This document shows, piece after piece, positions 39,995 through 52,163 of a DNA stretch of 64,000 nucleotides. A program made the translations under genes and the position numbers. Positions within the stretch are counted from its first letter, which is position 1. Each line of letters starts with the position of its first letter. The stretch comes from Hyperoodon ampullatus (Eukaryota > Chordata > Mammalia > Artiodactyla > Ziphiidae): NCBI GenBank assembly GCA_949752795.1, contig CATKHW010000287.1, positions 124,001-188,000 on the forward strand, in the 5' to 3' direction. The notes beneath the pieces were generated by a model, which saw only the letters and a program-made list of their open reading frames with translations, did not search any database and was not told the origin of the DNA.

Positions 39995-41733
39995 CACTTG
40001 GGACTGAGACGATTGGTGAGATTGGGTGAGCAAATGCAGACGCTTTAAAGCAATAATGCATGGCACCCATTCCATGGGTCCGAACTCTCCAGGTTGAAGG
40101 GAATATTACTACAGCTATAACATGTGCGGGAAACCTAGAGAACGGACACACTGTGAATACAAAAGGTTTCTAAAACTCAAAGAATAAACCCTCCCCTGGT
40201 GCTCCGGTTTGACTTTCCGGCTGCTTTACTATCAACCTCCCAACTTGGAGAGACAGCCCCTTTAACCTCTTGGTTCGCACAGGTTGCCAATTTGGCAGAG
40301 GATGAAAGGGAAGAGGGAGAACCAATGAGAGAGTAGCTGTTAGGCATTTGGACGGGCACATATCACTGTAATTTCCCGGCAGGAAGAAGAATTAACCAAA
40401 TTCTCAGCCACCCACCGGGAACCAGTATAGGTCCTGAACCAAAATTTTGGACTTGCGGTCAGCTCTCCAAAAACGAGTTGAAAAATGGAGCTCAGGGACA
40501 CAGCAATTCACAAACTGGCCGAGTAATAAAGGACAACTATCGTCCAAAAATCTGTTGAGGGAAGGCAACGAGGCGGACTTGAAAGTGAGGCAGAATAGCA
40601 GGAAACAGATTTCAAGAGGTACGTTGGAATCGCCTTTAAAGCACAGGAAGAGGGGCACAACTTCGACCATGACGCACTTGGCCAAAAAGGGCGTATGCGT
40701 TTTCTCCTGAATATATTCAGGAGAAAACGCATACGCCCTTTTTGGCCAAGCAAGCAAGCGGGCAATGCAAATCTGCACTACAAAGAAGTATCACTTCCCA
40801 CTGGTCAAAAGGGACATCCACAAAATGTGTAAGAACAAGAAAGGCAAGACAGGCCCTGGAGAACAGGGAGCCTTGTTATGCTGATGGGCGGGATGTAAAT
40901 TGCCAACTGCCTCTCTGGAGGAGTGCATTCTGTTCCCTAAAACAAGTAAAGAACAGAGCTACAGAGCCAAGGGCACTACCAGTCTAGGGAATATACCTTG
41001 GGAAAACTGAAAATCAATAAGACAGAGCCACCCCAAAATTTAGGGCTGCACTGCATACAAGGACCTCAACTTGGATACACCTTAAGTATCCCAGAAAATA
41101 TAAACATGGTTCAAAAAATTGTGGTACTTACGTACGATGGAATATCCCTCAGCCAGGAAATCAATGTCATAAGACCAGTAGCAGCAAAATGGGTGGATTC
41201 AGGTACGATGATTCTAAGTGAAATAAGTCACACAGAAAAAGAAACTTATCATAAGATATCACTTATGAAGATCCTGTAAACATGGCTACACTTGAACTGA
41301 GTTAGGAAAGAGAACAGTGTCTCACATTTAGAAAACACTCTTATACCTGCTTAAGGGGGAAGGAGAGGTGGGGTGATGCATAAAACCAGAGTTTGATATA
41401 AGCACAGGTACCGTTCCAAAAACCAACTATGGAATAGACAAGACCTACACCGTCCTCAGTGAAAGGGACTCAAAACCCCATATTTCCCACAGAGGAAAAT
41501 ATCTGACTAGTAAGAATCTTAAAACCTATGTATTGATATGTCTCCGTAAGGGAATCAAGTGTGTCTAGACTGGCATAAACATGGCAGCGAGAATCAGCTC
41601 AAACCCACTATAAAAAGGAATTTCAAAAACGAAACAAAAAAACTGGGAAATTCTTTACAATTCCTTCAGGGTCTCTGATGAAAGCTGGAATGACCCTATC
41701 TACAACGACAGCTGGATGTGGCATAAGGAGGGA
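39995..41733 (+). repeat. Satellite unit 24 (dimer type A)
   Basis: Type A markers present (cagacgcttt 40,037; agctctccaaaa 40,461; acgaaacaaaa 41,629). Private: gaatacaaaagg (40,154), gaccatgacgc (40,665) and cccactggtc (40,797). Confidence 0.95.
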
Positions 41734-43472
41734 CACTTGGGACTGAGACGATTGGTGAGATTGGGTGAGCAAATGCAGACCCTTTCAAGCAATAATGCAT
41801 GGCACCCATTCCATGGGTCCGAACTCTCCAGGTTGAAGGGAATATTACTACAGCTATAACATGTGCGGGAAACCTAGAGAACGGACACACTGTGAATACG
41901 AAAGGTTTCTAAAACTCAAAGAATAGACCCTCTCCTGGTGCTCCGGTTTGACTTTCCGTCTGCTTTACTATCAACCTCCCAACTTGGAGAGACAGCCCCT
42001 TTAACCTCTTGGTTCGCACAGGTTGCCAATTTGGCAGAGGATGAAAGGGAAGAGGGAGAACCAATGAGAGAGTAGCTGTTAGGCATTTGGACGGGCACAT
42101 ATCAATGTAATTTCCCGGCAGGAAGAAGAATTAACCAAATTCTCAGCCACCCACCGGGAACCAGTATAGGTCCTGAACCAAAATTTTGGACTTGCGGTCA
42201 GCTCACCAAAAACGAGTTGAAAAATGGAGCTCAGGGGCACAGCAATTCACAAACTGGCCGAGTAATAAAGGACAACTATCGTCCAAAAATCTGTTGAGGG
42301 AAGGCAACGAGGCGGACTTGAAAGCGAGGCAGAATAGCAGGAAACAGATTTCAAGAGGTACGTTGGAATCGCCTTTAAAGCACAGGAAGAGGGGCACATC
42401 TTCGACAATGACGCACTTGGCCAAAAAGGGCGTATGCGTTTTCTCCTGAATATATTCAGGAGAAAACGCATACGCCCTTTTTGGCTAAGCAAGCAAGCGG
42501 GCAATGCAAATCTGCACTACAAAGAAGTATCACTTCCCACCGGTCAAAAGGGACATCCACAAAATGTGTAAGAACAAGAAAGGCAAGACAGGCCCTGGAG
42601 AACAGGGAGCCTTGTTATGCTGATGGGCGGGATGTAAATTGCCAACTGCCTCTCTGGAGGAGTGCATTCTGTTCCCTAAAACAAGTAAAGAACAGAGCTA
42701 CAGAGCCAAGGGCACTACCAGTCTAGGGAATATACCTTGGGAAAATTGAAAATCAATAAGACAGAGCCACCCCAAAATTTAGGGCTGCACTGCATACAAG
42801 GACCTCAACTTGGATACACCTTAAGTATCCCAGAAAATATAAACATGGTTCAAAAAATTGTGGTACTTACGTACGATGGAATATCCCTCAGCCATGAAAT
42901 CAATGTCATAAGACCAGTAGCAGCAAAATGGGTGGATTCAGGTACGATGATTCTAAGTGAAATAAATCACACAGAAAAAGAAACTTATCATAAGATATCA
43001 CTTATGAAGATCCTGTAAACATGGCTACACTTGAACTGAGTTAGGAAAGAGAACAGTGTCTCACATTTAGAAAACACTCTTATACCTGCTTAAGGTTGAA
43101 GGAGAGGTGGGGTGATGCATAAAACCAGAGTTTGATATAAGCACAGGTACCGTTCCAAAAACCAACTATGGAATAGACAAGACCTACACCGTCCTCAGTG
43201 AAAGGGACTCAAAACCCCATATTTCCCGCAGAGGAAAATATCTGACTAGTAAGAATCTTAAAACCTATGTATTGATATGTCTCCGTAAGGGAATCAAGTG
43301 TGTCTAGACTGGCATAAACATGGCAGCGAGAATCAGCTCAAACCCACTATAAAAAGGAATTTCAAAAACAAAACAAAAAAACTGGGAAATTCTTTACAAT
43401 TCCTTCAGGGTCTCTGATGAAAGCTGGAATGACCCTATCTACAACGACAGCTGGATGTGGCATAAGGAGGGA
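41734..43472 (+). repeat. Satellite unit 25 (dimer type B)
   Basis: Type B markers present (catatcaatgtaa 42,098; gcacatcttcg 42,395; ttttggctaagc 42,478; cttaaggttgaag 43,090). Private: ccctttcaagc near 41,781. It lacks the aacgcaagac change of units 21 and 23. Confidence 0.95.
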
Positions 43473-45211
43473 CACTTGGGACTGAGACGATTGGTGAGAT
43501 TGGGTGAGCAAATGCAGACGCTTTAAAGCAATAATGCATGGCACCCATTCCATGGGTCCGAACTCTCCAGGTTGAAGGGAATATTACTACAGCTATAACA
43601 TGTGCGGGAAACCTAGAGAACGGACACACTGTGAATACGAAAGGTTTCTAAAACTCAAAGAATAAACCCTCTCCTGGTGCTCTGGTTTGACTTTCCGGCT
43701 GCTTTACTATCAACCTCCCAACTTGGAGAGACAGCCCCTTTAACCTCCTGGTTCGCACAGGTTGCCAATTTGGCAGAGGATGAAAGGGAAGAGGGAGAAC
43801 CAATGAGAGAGTAGCTGTTAGGCATTTGGACGGGCACATATCACTGTAATTTCCCTGCAGGAAGAAGAATTAACCAAATTCTCAGCCACCCACCGGGAAC
43901 CAGTATAGGTCCTGAACCAAAATTTTGGACTTGCGGTCAGCTCTCCAAAAACGAGTTGAAAAATGGAGCTCAGGGACACAGCAATTCACAAACTGGCCGA
44001 GTAATAAAGGACAACTATCGTCCAAAAATCTGTTGAGGGAAGGCAACGAGGCGGACTTGAAAGTGAGGCAGAATAGCAGGAAACAGATTTCAAGAGGTAC
44101 GTTGGAATCGCCTTTAAAGCACAGGAAGAGGGGCACAACATCGACAATGACGCACTTGGCCAAAAAGGGCGAATGCGTTTTCTCCTGAATATATTCAGGA
44201 GAAAACGCATTCGCCCTTTTTGGCCAAGCAAGCAAGCGGGCAATGCAAATCTGCACTACAAAGAAGTATCACTTCCCACCGGTCAAAAGGGACATCCACA
44301 AAATGTGTAAGAACAAGAAAGGCAAGACAGGCCCTGGAGAACAGGGAGCCTTGTTATGCTGATGGGCGGGATGTAAATTGCCAACTGCCTCTCTGGAGGA
44401 GTGCATTCTGTTCCCTAAAACAAGTAAAGAACAGAGCTACAGAGCCAAGGGCACTACCAGTCTAGGGAATATACCTTGGGAAAACTGAAAATCAATAAGA
44501 CAGAGCCACCCCAAAATTTAGGGCTGCACTGCATACAAGGACCTCAACTTGGATACACCTTAAGTATCCCAGAAAATATAAACATGGTTCAAAAAATTGT
44601 GGTACTTACATACGATGGAATATCCCTCAGCCATGAAATCAATGTCATAAGACCAGTAGCAGCAAAATGGGTGGATTCAGGTACGATGATTCTAAGTGAA
44701 ATAAGTCACACAGAAAAAGAAACTTATCATAAGATATCACTTATGAAGATCCTGTAAACATGGCTACACTTGAACTGAGTTAGGAAAGAGAACAGTGTCT
44801 CACATTTAGAAAACACTCTTATACCTGCTTAAGGGGGAAGGAGAGGTGGGGTGATGCATAAAACCAGAGTTTGATATAAGCACAGGTACCGTTCCAAAAA
44901 CCAACTATGGATTAGACAAGACCTAAACCGTCCTCAGTGAAAGGGACTCAAAACCCCATATTTCCCGCAGAGGAAAATATCTGACTAGTAAGAATCTTAA
45001 AACCTATGTATTGATATGTCTCCGTAAGGGAATCAAGTGTGTCTAGACTGGCATAAACATGGCAGCGAGAATCAGCTCAAACCCACTATAAAAAGGAATT
45101 TCAAAAACGAAACAAAAAAACTGGGAAATTCTTTACAATTCCTTCAGGGTCTCTGATGAAAGCTGGAATGACCCTATCTACAACGACAGCTGGATGTGGC
45201 ATAAGGAGGGA
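43473..45211 (+). repeat. Satellite unit 26 (dimer type A)
   Basis: Type A markers present (cagacgcttt 43,515; agctctccaaaa 43,939; acgaaacaaaa 45,107). Its palindrome has a paired change in both arms. Private: ctctggtttg (43,680), caacatcgac (44,137), cttacatacg (44,605) and ggattagac (44,908). cctcctggttcg (43,744) is an edge-type allele. Confidence 0.95.
44155..44228. repeat. Palindrome of unit 26 with matching changes in both arms
   Basis: Left arm reads gggcgaatgcg where other units have gggcgtatgcg. The right arm reads cgcattcgccc where others have cgcatacgccc. The 74-bp palindrome therefore stays perfect although both arms differ from the standard sequence. Confidence 0.95.
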
Positions 45212-46950
45212 CACTTGGGACTGAGACGATTGGTGAGATTGGGTGAGCAAATGCAGACCCTTTAAAGCAATAATGCATTGCACCCATTCCATGGGTCCGA
45301 ACTCTCCAGGTTGAAGGGAATATTACTACAGCTATAACATGTGCTGGAAACCTAGAGAACGGACACACTGTGAATACGAAAGGTTTCTAAAACTCAAAGA
45401 ATAGACCCTCTCCTGGTGCTCCGGTTTGACTTTCCGTCTGCTTTACTATCAACCTCCCAACTTGGAGAGACAGCCCCTTTAACCTCTTGGTTCGCACAGG
45501 TTGCCAATTTGGCAGAGGATGAAAGGGAAGAGGGAGAACCAATGAGAGAGTAGCTGTTAGGCATTTGGACGGGCACATATCACTGTAATTTCCCGGCAGG
45601 AAGAAGTATTAACCAAATTCTCAGCCACCCACCGGGAACCAGTATAGGTCCTGAACCAAAATTTTGGACTTGCGGTCAGCTCACCAAAAACGAGTTGAAA
45701 AATGGAGCTCAGGGGCACAGCAATTCACAAACTGGCCGAGTAATAAAGGACAACTATCGTCCAAAAATCTGTTGAGGGAAGGCAACGAGGCGGACTTGAA
45801 AGCGAGGCAGAATAGCAGGAAACAGATTTCAAGAGGTACGTTGGTATCGCCTTTAAAGCACAGGAAGAGGGGCATAACTTCGACAATGATGCACTTAGCC
45901 AAAAAGGGCGTATGCGTTTTCTCCTGAATATATTCAGGAGAAAACGCATACGCCCTTTTTGGCCAAGCAAGCAAGCGGGCAATGCAAATCTGCACTACAA
46001 AGAAGTATCACTTCCCACCGGTCAAAAGGGACATCCACAAAATGTGTAAGAACAAGAAAGGCAAGACAGGCCCTGGAGAACAGGGAGCCTTGTTATGCTG
46101 ATGGGCGGGATGTAAATTGCCAACTGCCTCTCTGGAGGAGTGCATTCTGTTCCCTAAAACAAGTAAAGAACAGAGCTACAGAGCCAAGGGCACTACCAGT
46201 CTAGGGAATATACCTTGGGAAAACTGAAAATCAATAAGACAGAGCCACCCCAAAATTTAGGGCTGCACTGCATACAAGGACCTCAACTTGGATACACCTT
46301 TAGTATCCCAGAAAATATAAACATGGTTCAAAAAATTGTGGTACTTACGTACGATGGAATATCCCTCAGCCATGAAATCAATGTCATAAGACCAGTAGCA
46401 GCAAAATGGGTGGATTCAGGTACGATGATTCTAAGTGAAATAAGTCACACAGAAAAAGAAACTTATCATAAGATATCACTTATGAAGATCCTGTAAACAT
46501 GACTACACTTGAACTGAGTTAGGAAAGAGAACAGTGTCTCACATTTAGAAAACACTCTTATGCCTGCTTAAGGGGGAAGGAGAGGTGGGGTGATGCATAA
46601 AACCAGAGTTTGATATAAGCACAGTTACCGTTCCAAAAACCAACTATGGAATAGACAAGACCTATACCTTCCTCAGTGAAAGGGACTCAAAACCCCATAT
46701 TTCCCGCAGAGGAATATATCTGACTAGTAAGAATCTTAAAACCTATGTATTGATATGTCTCCGTAAGGGAATCAAGTGTGTCTAGACTGGCAAAAACATG
46801 GCAGCGAGAATCAGCTCAAACCCACTATAAAAAGGAATTTCAAAAACAAACCAAAAAAACTTGTAAATTCTTTACAATTCCTTCAGGGTCTCTGATGAAA
46901 CCTGGAATGACCCTATCTACAATGACAGCTGGATGTGGCATAAGGCTGGA
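45212..46950 (+). repeat. Satellite unit 27 (transition unit)
   Basis: Starts as dimer type B (agaatagaccctc near 45,397), then lacks the other B markers. From about 46,500 it has the alleles of the diverged edge units: cttatgcctgc (46,556), ccttcctc (46,667), ggaatatatctg (46,711) and accaaaaaaacttg (46,849). Private: cttagccaaaa in the left palindrome arm (45,895). Confidence 0.95.
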
Positions 46951-48687
46951 CACTTGGGACTGAGAGGATTGGTGAGATTGTGTGAGCAAATGCAGACCCT
47001 TTAAAGCAATAATGCCTGGCACCCATTCCATGGGTCCCAACTCTCCAGGTTGAAGGGAATATTACTACCGCTATAACATGTACGGGAAACCTAGAGAACG
47101 GACACACTGTGAATACGAAAGGTTTCTAAAACTCAACGAACAGTCCCTCTCCTGGTGCTCCGGTTTGACTTTCCATCTGCTTTACTATCAATCTCCCAAC
47201 TTGGAGAGACAACCCCTTTAACCTCCTCTTTCGGACAGGTTTCCAATTTGGCAGAGGATGAAAGGGAAGAGGGAGAACCAATGAGAGAGTAGCTGTTAGG
47301 CATTTGTACGGGCACATATCACTGTAATTTCCCACAGGAAGAAGTATTAACCAAAGTCTCAGCCACCCACCGGGAACCAGCATAGGTCCTGAACCAAAAT
47401 TTTGGACATCCGGTCAGCTCACAAAAAACGAGTTGAAAAATGGAGCTCAAGGGCACAGCAATTCACAAACTTGCAGAGAAATAAAGGACAACTATCATCC
47501 AAAAATCTGTTGAGGGAAGGCAACGAGGCGGACGTGAAAGCGAGGCAGAATAGCAGGAAACAGATTTCAAGAGGTACGTTGGAATCGCCTTTAAAGCACA
47601 GGAAGAGGGGCAGAACTTCGACAATGATGCAGTTGGCCAAAAAGGGCGTATGCGTTTTCTCCTGAATATATTCAGGAGAAAACGCATACGCCCTTTTTGG
47701 CCAAGCAAGCAAGCGGGCAAGGCAAATCTGCACTACAAAGAAGTATCACTTCCCACCGGTCAGAACGGACATCCACAAAATGTGTAAAAACCAGAAAGGC
47801 AAGACAGGCCCTGGAGAACAGGGAGCCTTGTAATGCTGATGGGCGGGATGTAATTGCCAACTGCCTCTCTGGAGGAGTACATTGTTTTCCCTAAAACAAG
47901 TAAAGAACAGAGCTACAGAGCAAAGTGCACTTCCCGTCTAGGGAATATAACTTGGGAAAACTGAAAATCAATAAGACAGACCCACCCCAAAATTTAGGGC
48001 TGCACTGCTTACAAGGACCTCAACTTGGGTACACCTTAAATATCCCAGGAAATATAAAAATGGTTCAAAAAATTGTGGTACTTACGTACGATGAAATATC
48101 CCTCAGCCATGAAATCAATGTCATAAGACCAGTAGCAGCAAAATGGGTGGATTCAGGTACGATGATTCTAAGTGAAATAAGTCACACAGAAAAAGAAACT
48201 TATCATAAGATATCACTTATGAAGATCCTGTAAACATGGCTACACTTGAACTGAGTTAGGAAAGAGAACAGTGTCTCACATTTAGAAAACACTCTTATGC
48301 CTGCTTAAGGGGGAAGGAGAGGTGGGGTGATGCATAAAACCAGAGTTTGATATAAGCACAGGTACCGTTCCAAAAACCAACTATGGAATAGACAAGACCT
48401 ACACCTTCCTCAGTGAAAGGGACTCAAAACCCCATATTTCCCGCAGAGGAATATATCTGACTAGTAAGAATCTTAAAACCTATGTATTGATATGTCTCCA
48501 TAAGGGAATCAAGTGTTTCTAGACTGGCATAAACATGGCAGCGAGAATCAGCTCAAACCCACTATAAAAATGAACTTCAAAAACAAAACAAAAAAACTGG
48601 GAAATTCTTTACGATTCCTTCAGGGTCTCTGATGAAACCTGGAATGACCCTATCTACAATGACAGCTGGATGTGGCATAAGGAGCGT
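46951..48687 (+). repeat. Satellite unit 28 (edge class, 1,737 bp)
   Basis: Clearly more diverged than any core unit. It has attgtgtgagc near 46,977 (shared with unit 30), gtgtaaaaaccag (47,782) and aggaaatataaaaatgg (48,046), where core units read gtgtaagaacaag and agaaaatataaacatgg. The palindrome (47,632-47,705) has an altered edge (gttggcc). Confidence 0.93.
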
Positions 48688-50426
48688 CACTTGGGACTGA
48701 CACGACTGGTGAGATTGGGAGAGCAAATGCAGACCCTTTAAAGCAATAATGCATGGCACCCATTCCATGGGTCCCAACTCTCCAGGTTGAAGGGAATATT
48801 ACTACAGCAATAACATGTACGGGAAACCTAGAGAACGGACACACTGTGAATACGAAAGGTTTCTAAAACTCAACGAATAGTCCCTCTCCTGGTGCTCCGG
48901 TTTGACTTTCCATCTGCTTTACTATCAACCTCCCAACTTGGAGAGACAGCCCCTTTAACCTCCTGGTTCGCACAGGTTGCCAATTTGGCAGAGGATGAAA
49001 GGGAAGAGGGAGAACCAATGAGAGAGTAGCTGTTAGGCATTTAAACGGGCACATATCACTGTAATTGCCCCGCAGGAAGAAGAATTGACCAAGGTCTCAG
49101 CCACCCACCGGGAACCAGCATAGGTCCTGAACCAAAATTTTTGGACTTGCGGTCAACTCACCAAAAAAGAGTTGAAAAATGGAGCTCAGGGGCACAGCAA
49201 TTCACAAACTGGCTGAGTAATAAATGACAACTATCGTCCAAAAATCTGTTGAAGGAAGGCAACGAGGCGGACTTGAATCCGAGGCAGAATAGCAGGAAAC
49301 ATATTTCAAGAGGTACGTTGGAATCGCCTTTAAAGCACAGGAAGAGGGGCACAACTTCGAGAATGATGCACTTGGCCAAAAAGAGCGTATGCCTTTTCTC
49401 CTGAATATATTCAGGAGAAAACGCATACGCCCTTTTTGGCCAAGCAAGCAAGCGGGCAATGCAAATCTGCACTACAAAGAAGTATCACTTCCCACCGGTC
49501 AGAAGGGACATCCACAAAATGTGTAAAAACCAGAAAGGCAAGACAGGCCCTGGAGAACAGGGAGCCTTGTTATGCTGATGGGCGGGATGTAAATTGCCAA
49601 CTGCCTCTCTGGAGAAGTGTATTGTGTTCCCTAAAACAAGTAAAGAACAGAGCTACAGAGCCAAGGGCACTTCCAGTCTAGGGAATATACCTTGGGAAAA
49701 CTGAAAATCAATAAGACAGAGCCACCCCAAAATTTAGGGCTGCACTGCTTTCAAGGACCTCAACTTGTGTACACCTTAAATATACCAGGAAATATAAAAA
49801 TGGTTCAAAAAATTGTGGTACTTACGTACGATGGAATATCCCTCAGCCATGAAATCAATGTCATAAGTCCAGTAGCAGCAAAATGGATGGATTCAGGTAC
49901 GATGATTCTAAGTGAAATAAGTCACACAGAAAAGAAACTTATCATAATATATCACTTATGAAGATCCTGTAAACATGGCTACACTTGAACTGAGTTAGGA
50001 AAGAGAACAGTGTCTCACATTTAGAAAACACTCTTATGCCTGCTTAAGGGGGAAGGAGAGGTGGGGTGATGCATAAAACCAGAGTTTGATATAAGCACAG
50101 GTACCGTTCCAAAAACCAACTATGGAATAGACAAGACCTATACCTTCCTCAATGAAAGGGACTCAAAACCCCATATTTCCCGCAGAGGAATATATCTGAC
50201 TAGTAAGAATCTTAAAACCTATGTATTGATATGTCTCCGTAAGGGAATCAAGTGTGTCTAGACTGCCAAAAACATGGCAGCGAGAATCAGCTCAAACCCA
50301 CTATAAAAAGGAATTTCAAAAACAAACCAAAAAAACTTGTAAATTCTTTACAATTCCTTCAGGGTCTCTGATGAAACCTGGAATGACCCTATCTACAACG
50401 ACAGCTGGATGTGGCATAAAGCTGGA
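48688..50426 (+). repeat. Satellite unit 29 (edge class)
   Basis: Has ggagaagtgtattgtg near 49,611 and ggtcagaagggacatcc near 49,497, both matching the old copy at 62-64 kb better than core units do. Both outer parts of the left palindrome arm are altered (aaagagcg, atgccttttc near 49,380). Its end (accaaaaaaacttg, 50,326) repeats that of unit 27. Confidence 0.93.
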
Positions 50427-52163
50427 CACTTGGGACTGAGAGGATTGGTGAGATTGTGTGAGCAAATGCAGACCCTTTAAAGCAATAATGCCTGGCACCC
50501 ATTCCATGGGTCCCAACTCTCCAGGTTGAAGGGAATATTACTACCGCTATAACATGTACGGGAAACCTAGAGAACGGACACACTGTGAATACGAAAGGTT
50601 TCTAAAACTCAACGAATTGTCAATCTCCTGGTGCTCCGGTTTCACTTTCCATCTGCTTTACTATCAACCTCCCACCTTGGAGAGACAGCCCCTTTAACCT
50701 CCTGGTTCGCACAGGTTTCCAATTTAGCAGAGGATGAAAGGGAAGAGGGAGAACCAATGAGAGAGTAGCTGTTAGGCATTTGGACGGACACATATCACCC
50801 TAACTTCCCAGCAGGAAGAAGAATTAACCAAAGTCTCAGCCCCCCACCGGGAACCAGCATAGGTCCTGAACCAAAATTTTGGACTTGCGGTCAGCTCACA
50901 AAAAACGAGTTGAAAAATGGAGCTCAAGGGCACAGCAATTCACAAACTGGCAGAGTAATAAAGGACAACACTCGTCCAAAATCTGTTAAGGGAAGGCAAC
51001 GAGGCGGAGTTGAAAGCTAGGCAGAATAGCAGGAAATATATTTCAAGAGGTACGTTGGAATCGCATTTAAAGCACAGGAAGAGGGGCACAACTTCGACAA
51101 TGATGCACATGGCCAAACAGGGCATATGCGTTTTCTCCTGAATATATTCAGGAGAAAACGCATACACCCTTTTTGGCCAACCAAGGAAGCGGGCCATGCC
51201 AATCTGCACTAAAAAGAAGTATCACTTCCCAACAGTCAAGAGGGACATCCACAAAATGTGTAAAAACCAGAAAGGTAAGACAGGCCCTGGAGAACAGGGA
51301 GCCTTGTTATCCTGATGGGTGGGATGTACACTGCCAACTGCGTCTCTGGAGGAGTGCATTGTGTTCCCTAAAACAAGTAAACAACAAAGCTACAGAGCCA
51401 AGGGCACTTCCAGTCTAGGGAATATACCTTGGGAAAACTGAAGATCAATAAGACAGAGCCACCCCAAAATTTAGGGCTGCAGTGCTTACAAGGACCTCAA
51501 CGTGGGTACACCTTAAATATCCCAGGAAATCTAAAAATGGTTCAAAAAATTGTGGCACTTACGTACGATGGAATATCCCTCAGCCATGAAATCAATGTCA
51601 TAAGACCAGTAGCAGCAAAATGGGTGGATTCAGGTACGATGATTCTAAATGAAATAAGTCACACAGAAAAAGAAACTTATCATAAGATATCACTTATGAA
51701 GATCCTGTAAACATGGCTACACTTGAACTGAGTTAGGAAAGAGAACAGTGTCTCACATTTAGAAAACACTCTTATGCCTGCTTAAGGGGGAAGGAGAGGT
51801 GGGGTGATGTATAAAACCAGAGTTTGATATAAGCACAGGTTCCATTCCAAAAACCAACTATGGAATAGACAAGACCTACACCTTCCTCTGTGAAAGGGAC
51901 TCAAAACCCCATATTTCCCGCAGAGGAATATATCTGACTAGTAAGAATCTTAAAACCTATGTATTGATATGGCTCCGTAAGGGAATCAAGTGTGTCTAGA
52001 CTGGCATAAACATGGCAGCGAGAATCAGCTCAAACCCACTATAAAAAGGAATATCAAAAACAAAACAAAAAACTGGAAAATTCTTAACAATTCCTTCAGG
52101 GTCTATGATGAAACCTGGAAAGACCCTATCTACAACGACAGCTGGATGTGGCATAAGGCTGGA
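50427..52163 (+). repeat. Satellite unit 30 (edge class, 1,737 bp)
   Basis: Shares attgtgtgagc with unit 28 and tctgttaaggg (50,982) with units 31 and 32. The palindrome region (about 51,106-51,179) has several mismatches (catggccaaacagggcat on the left), so it is the most decayed copy in the array. Confidence 0.93.
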
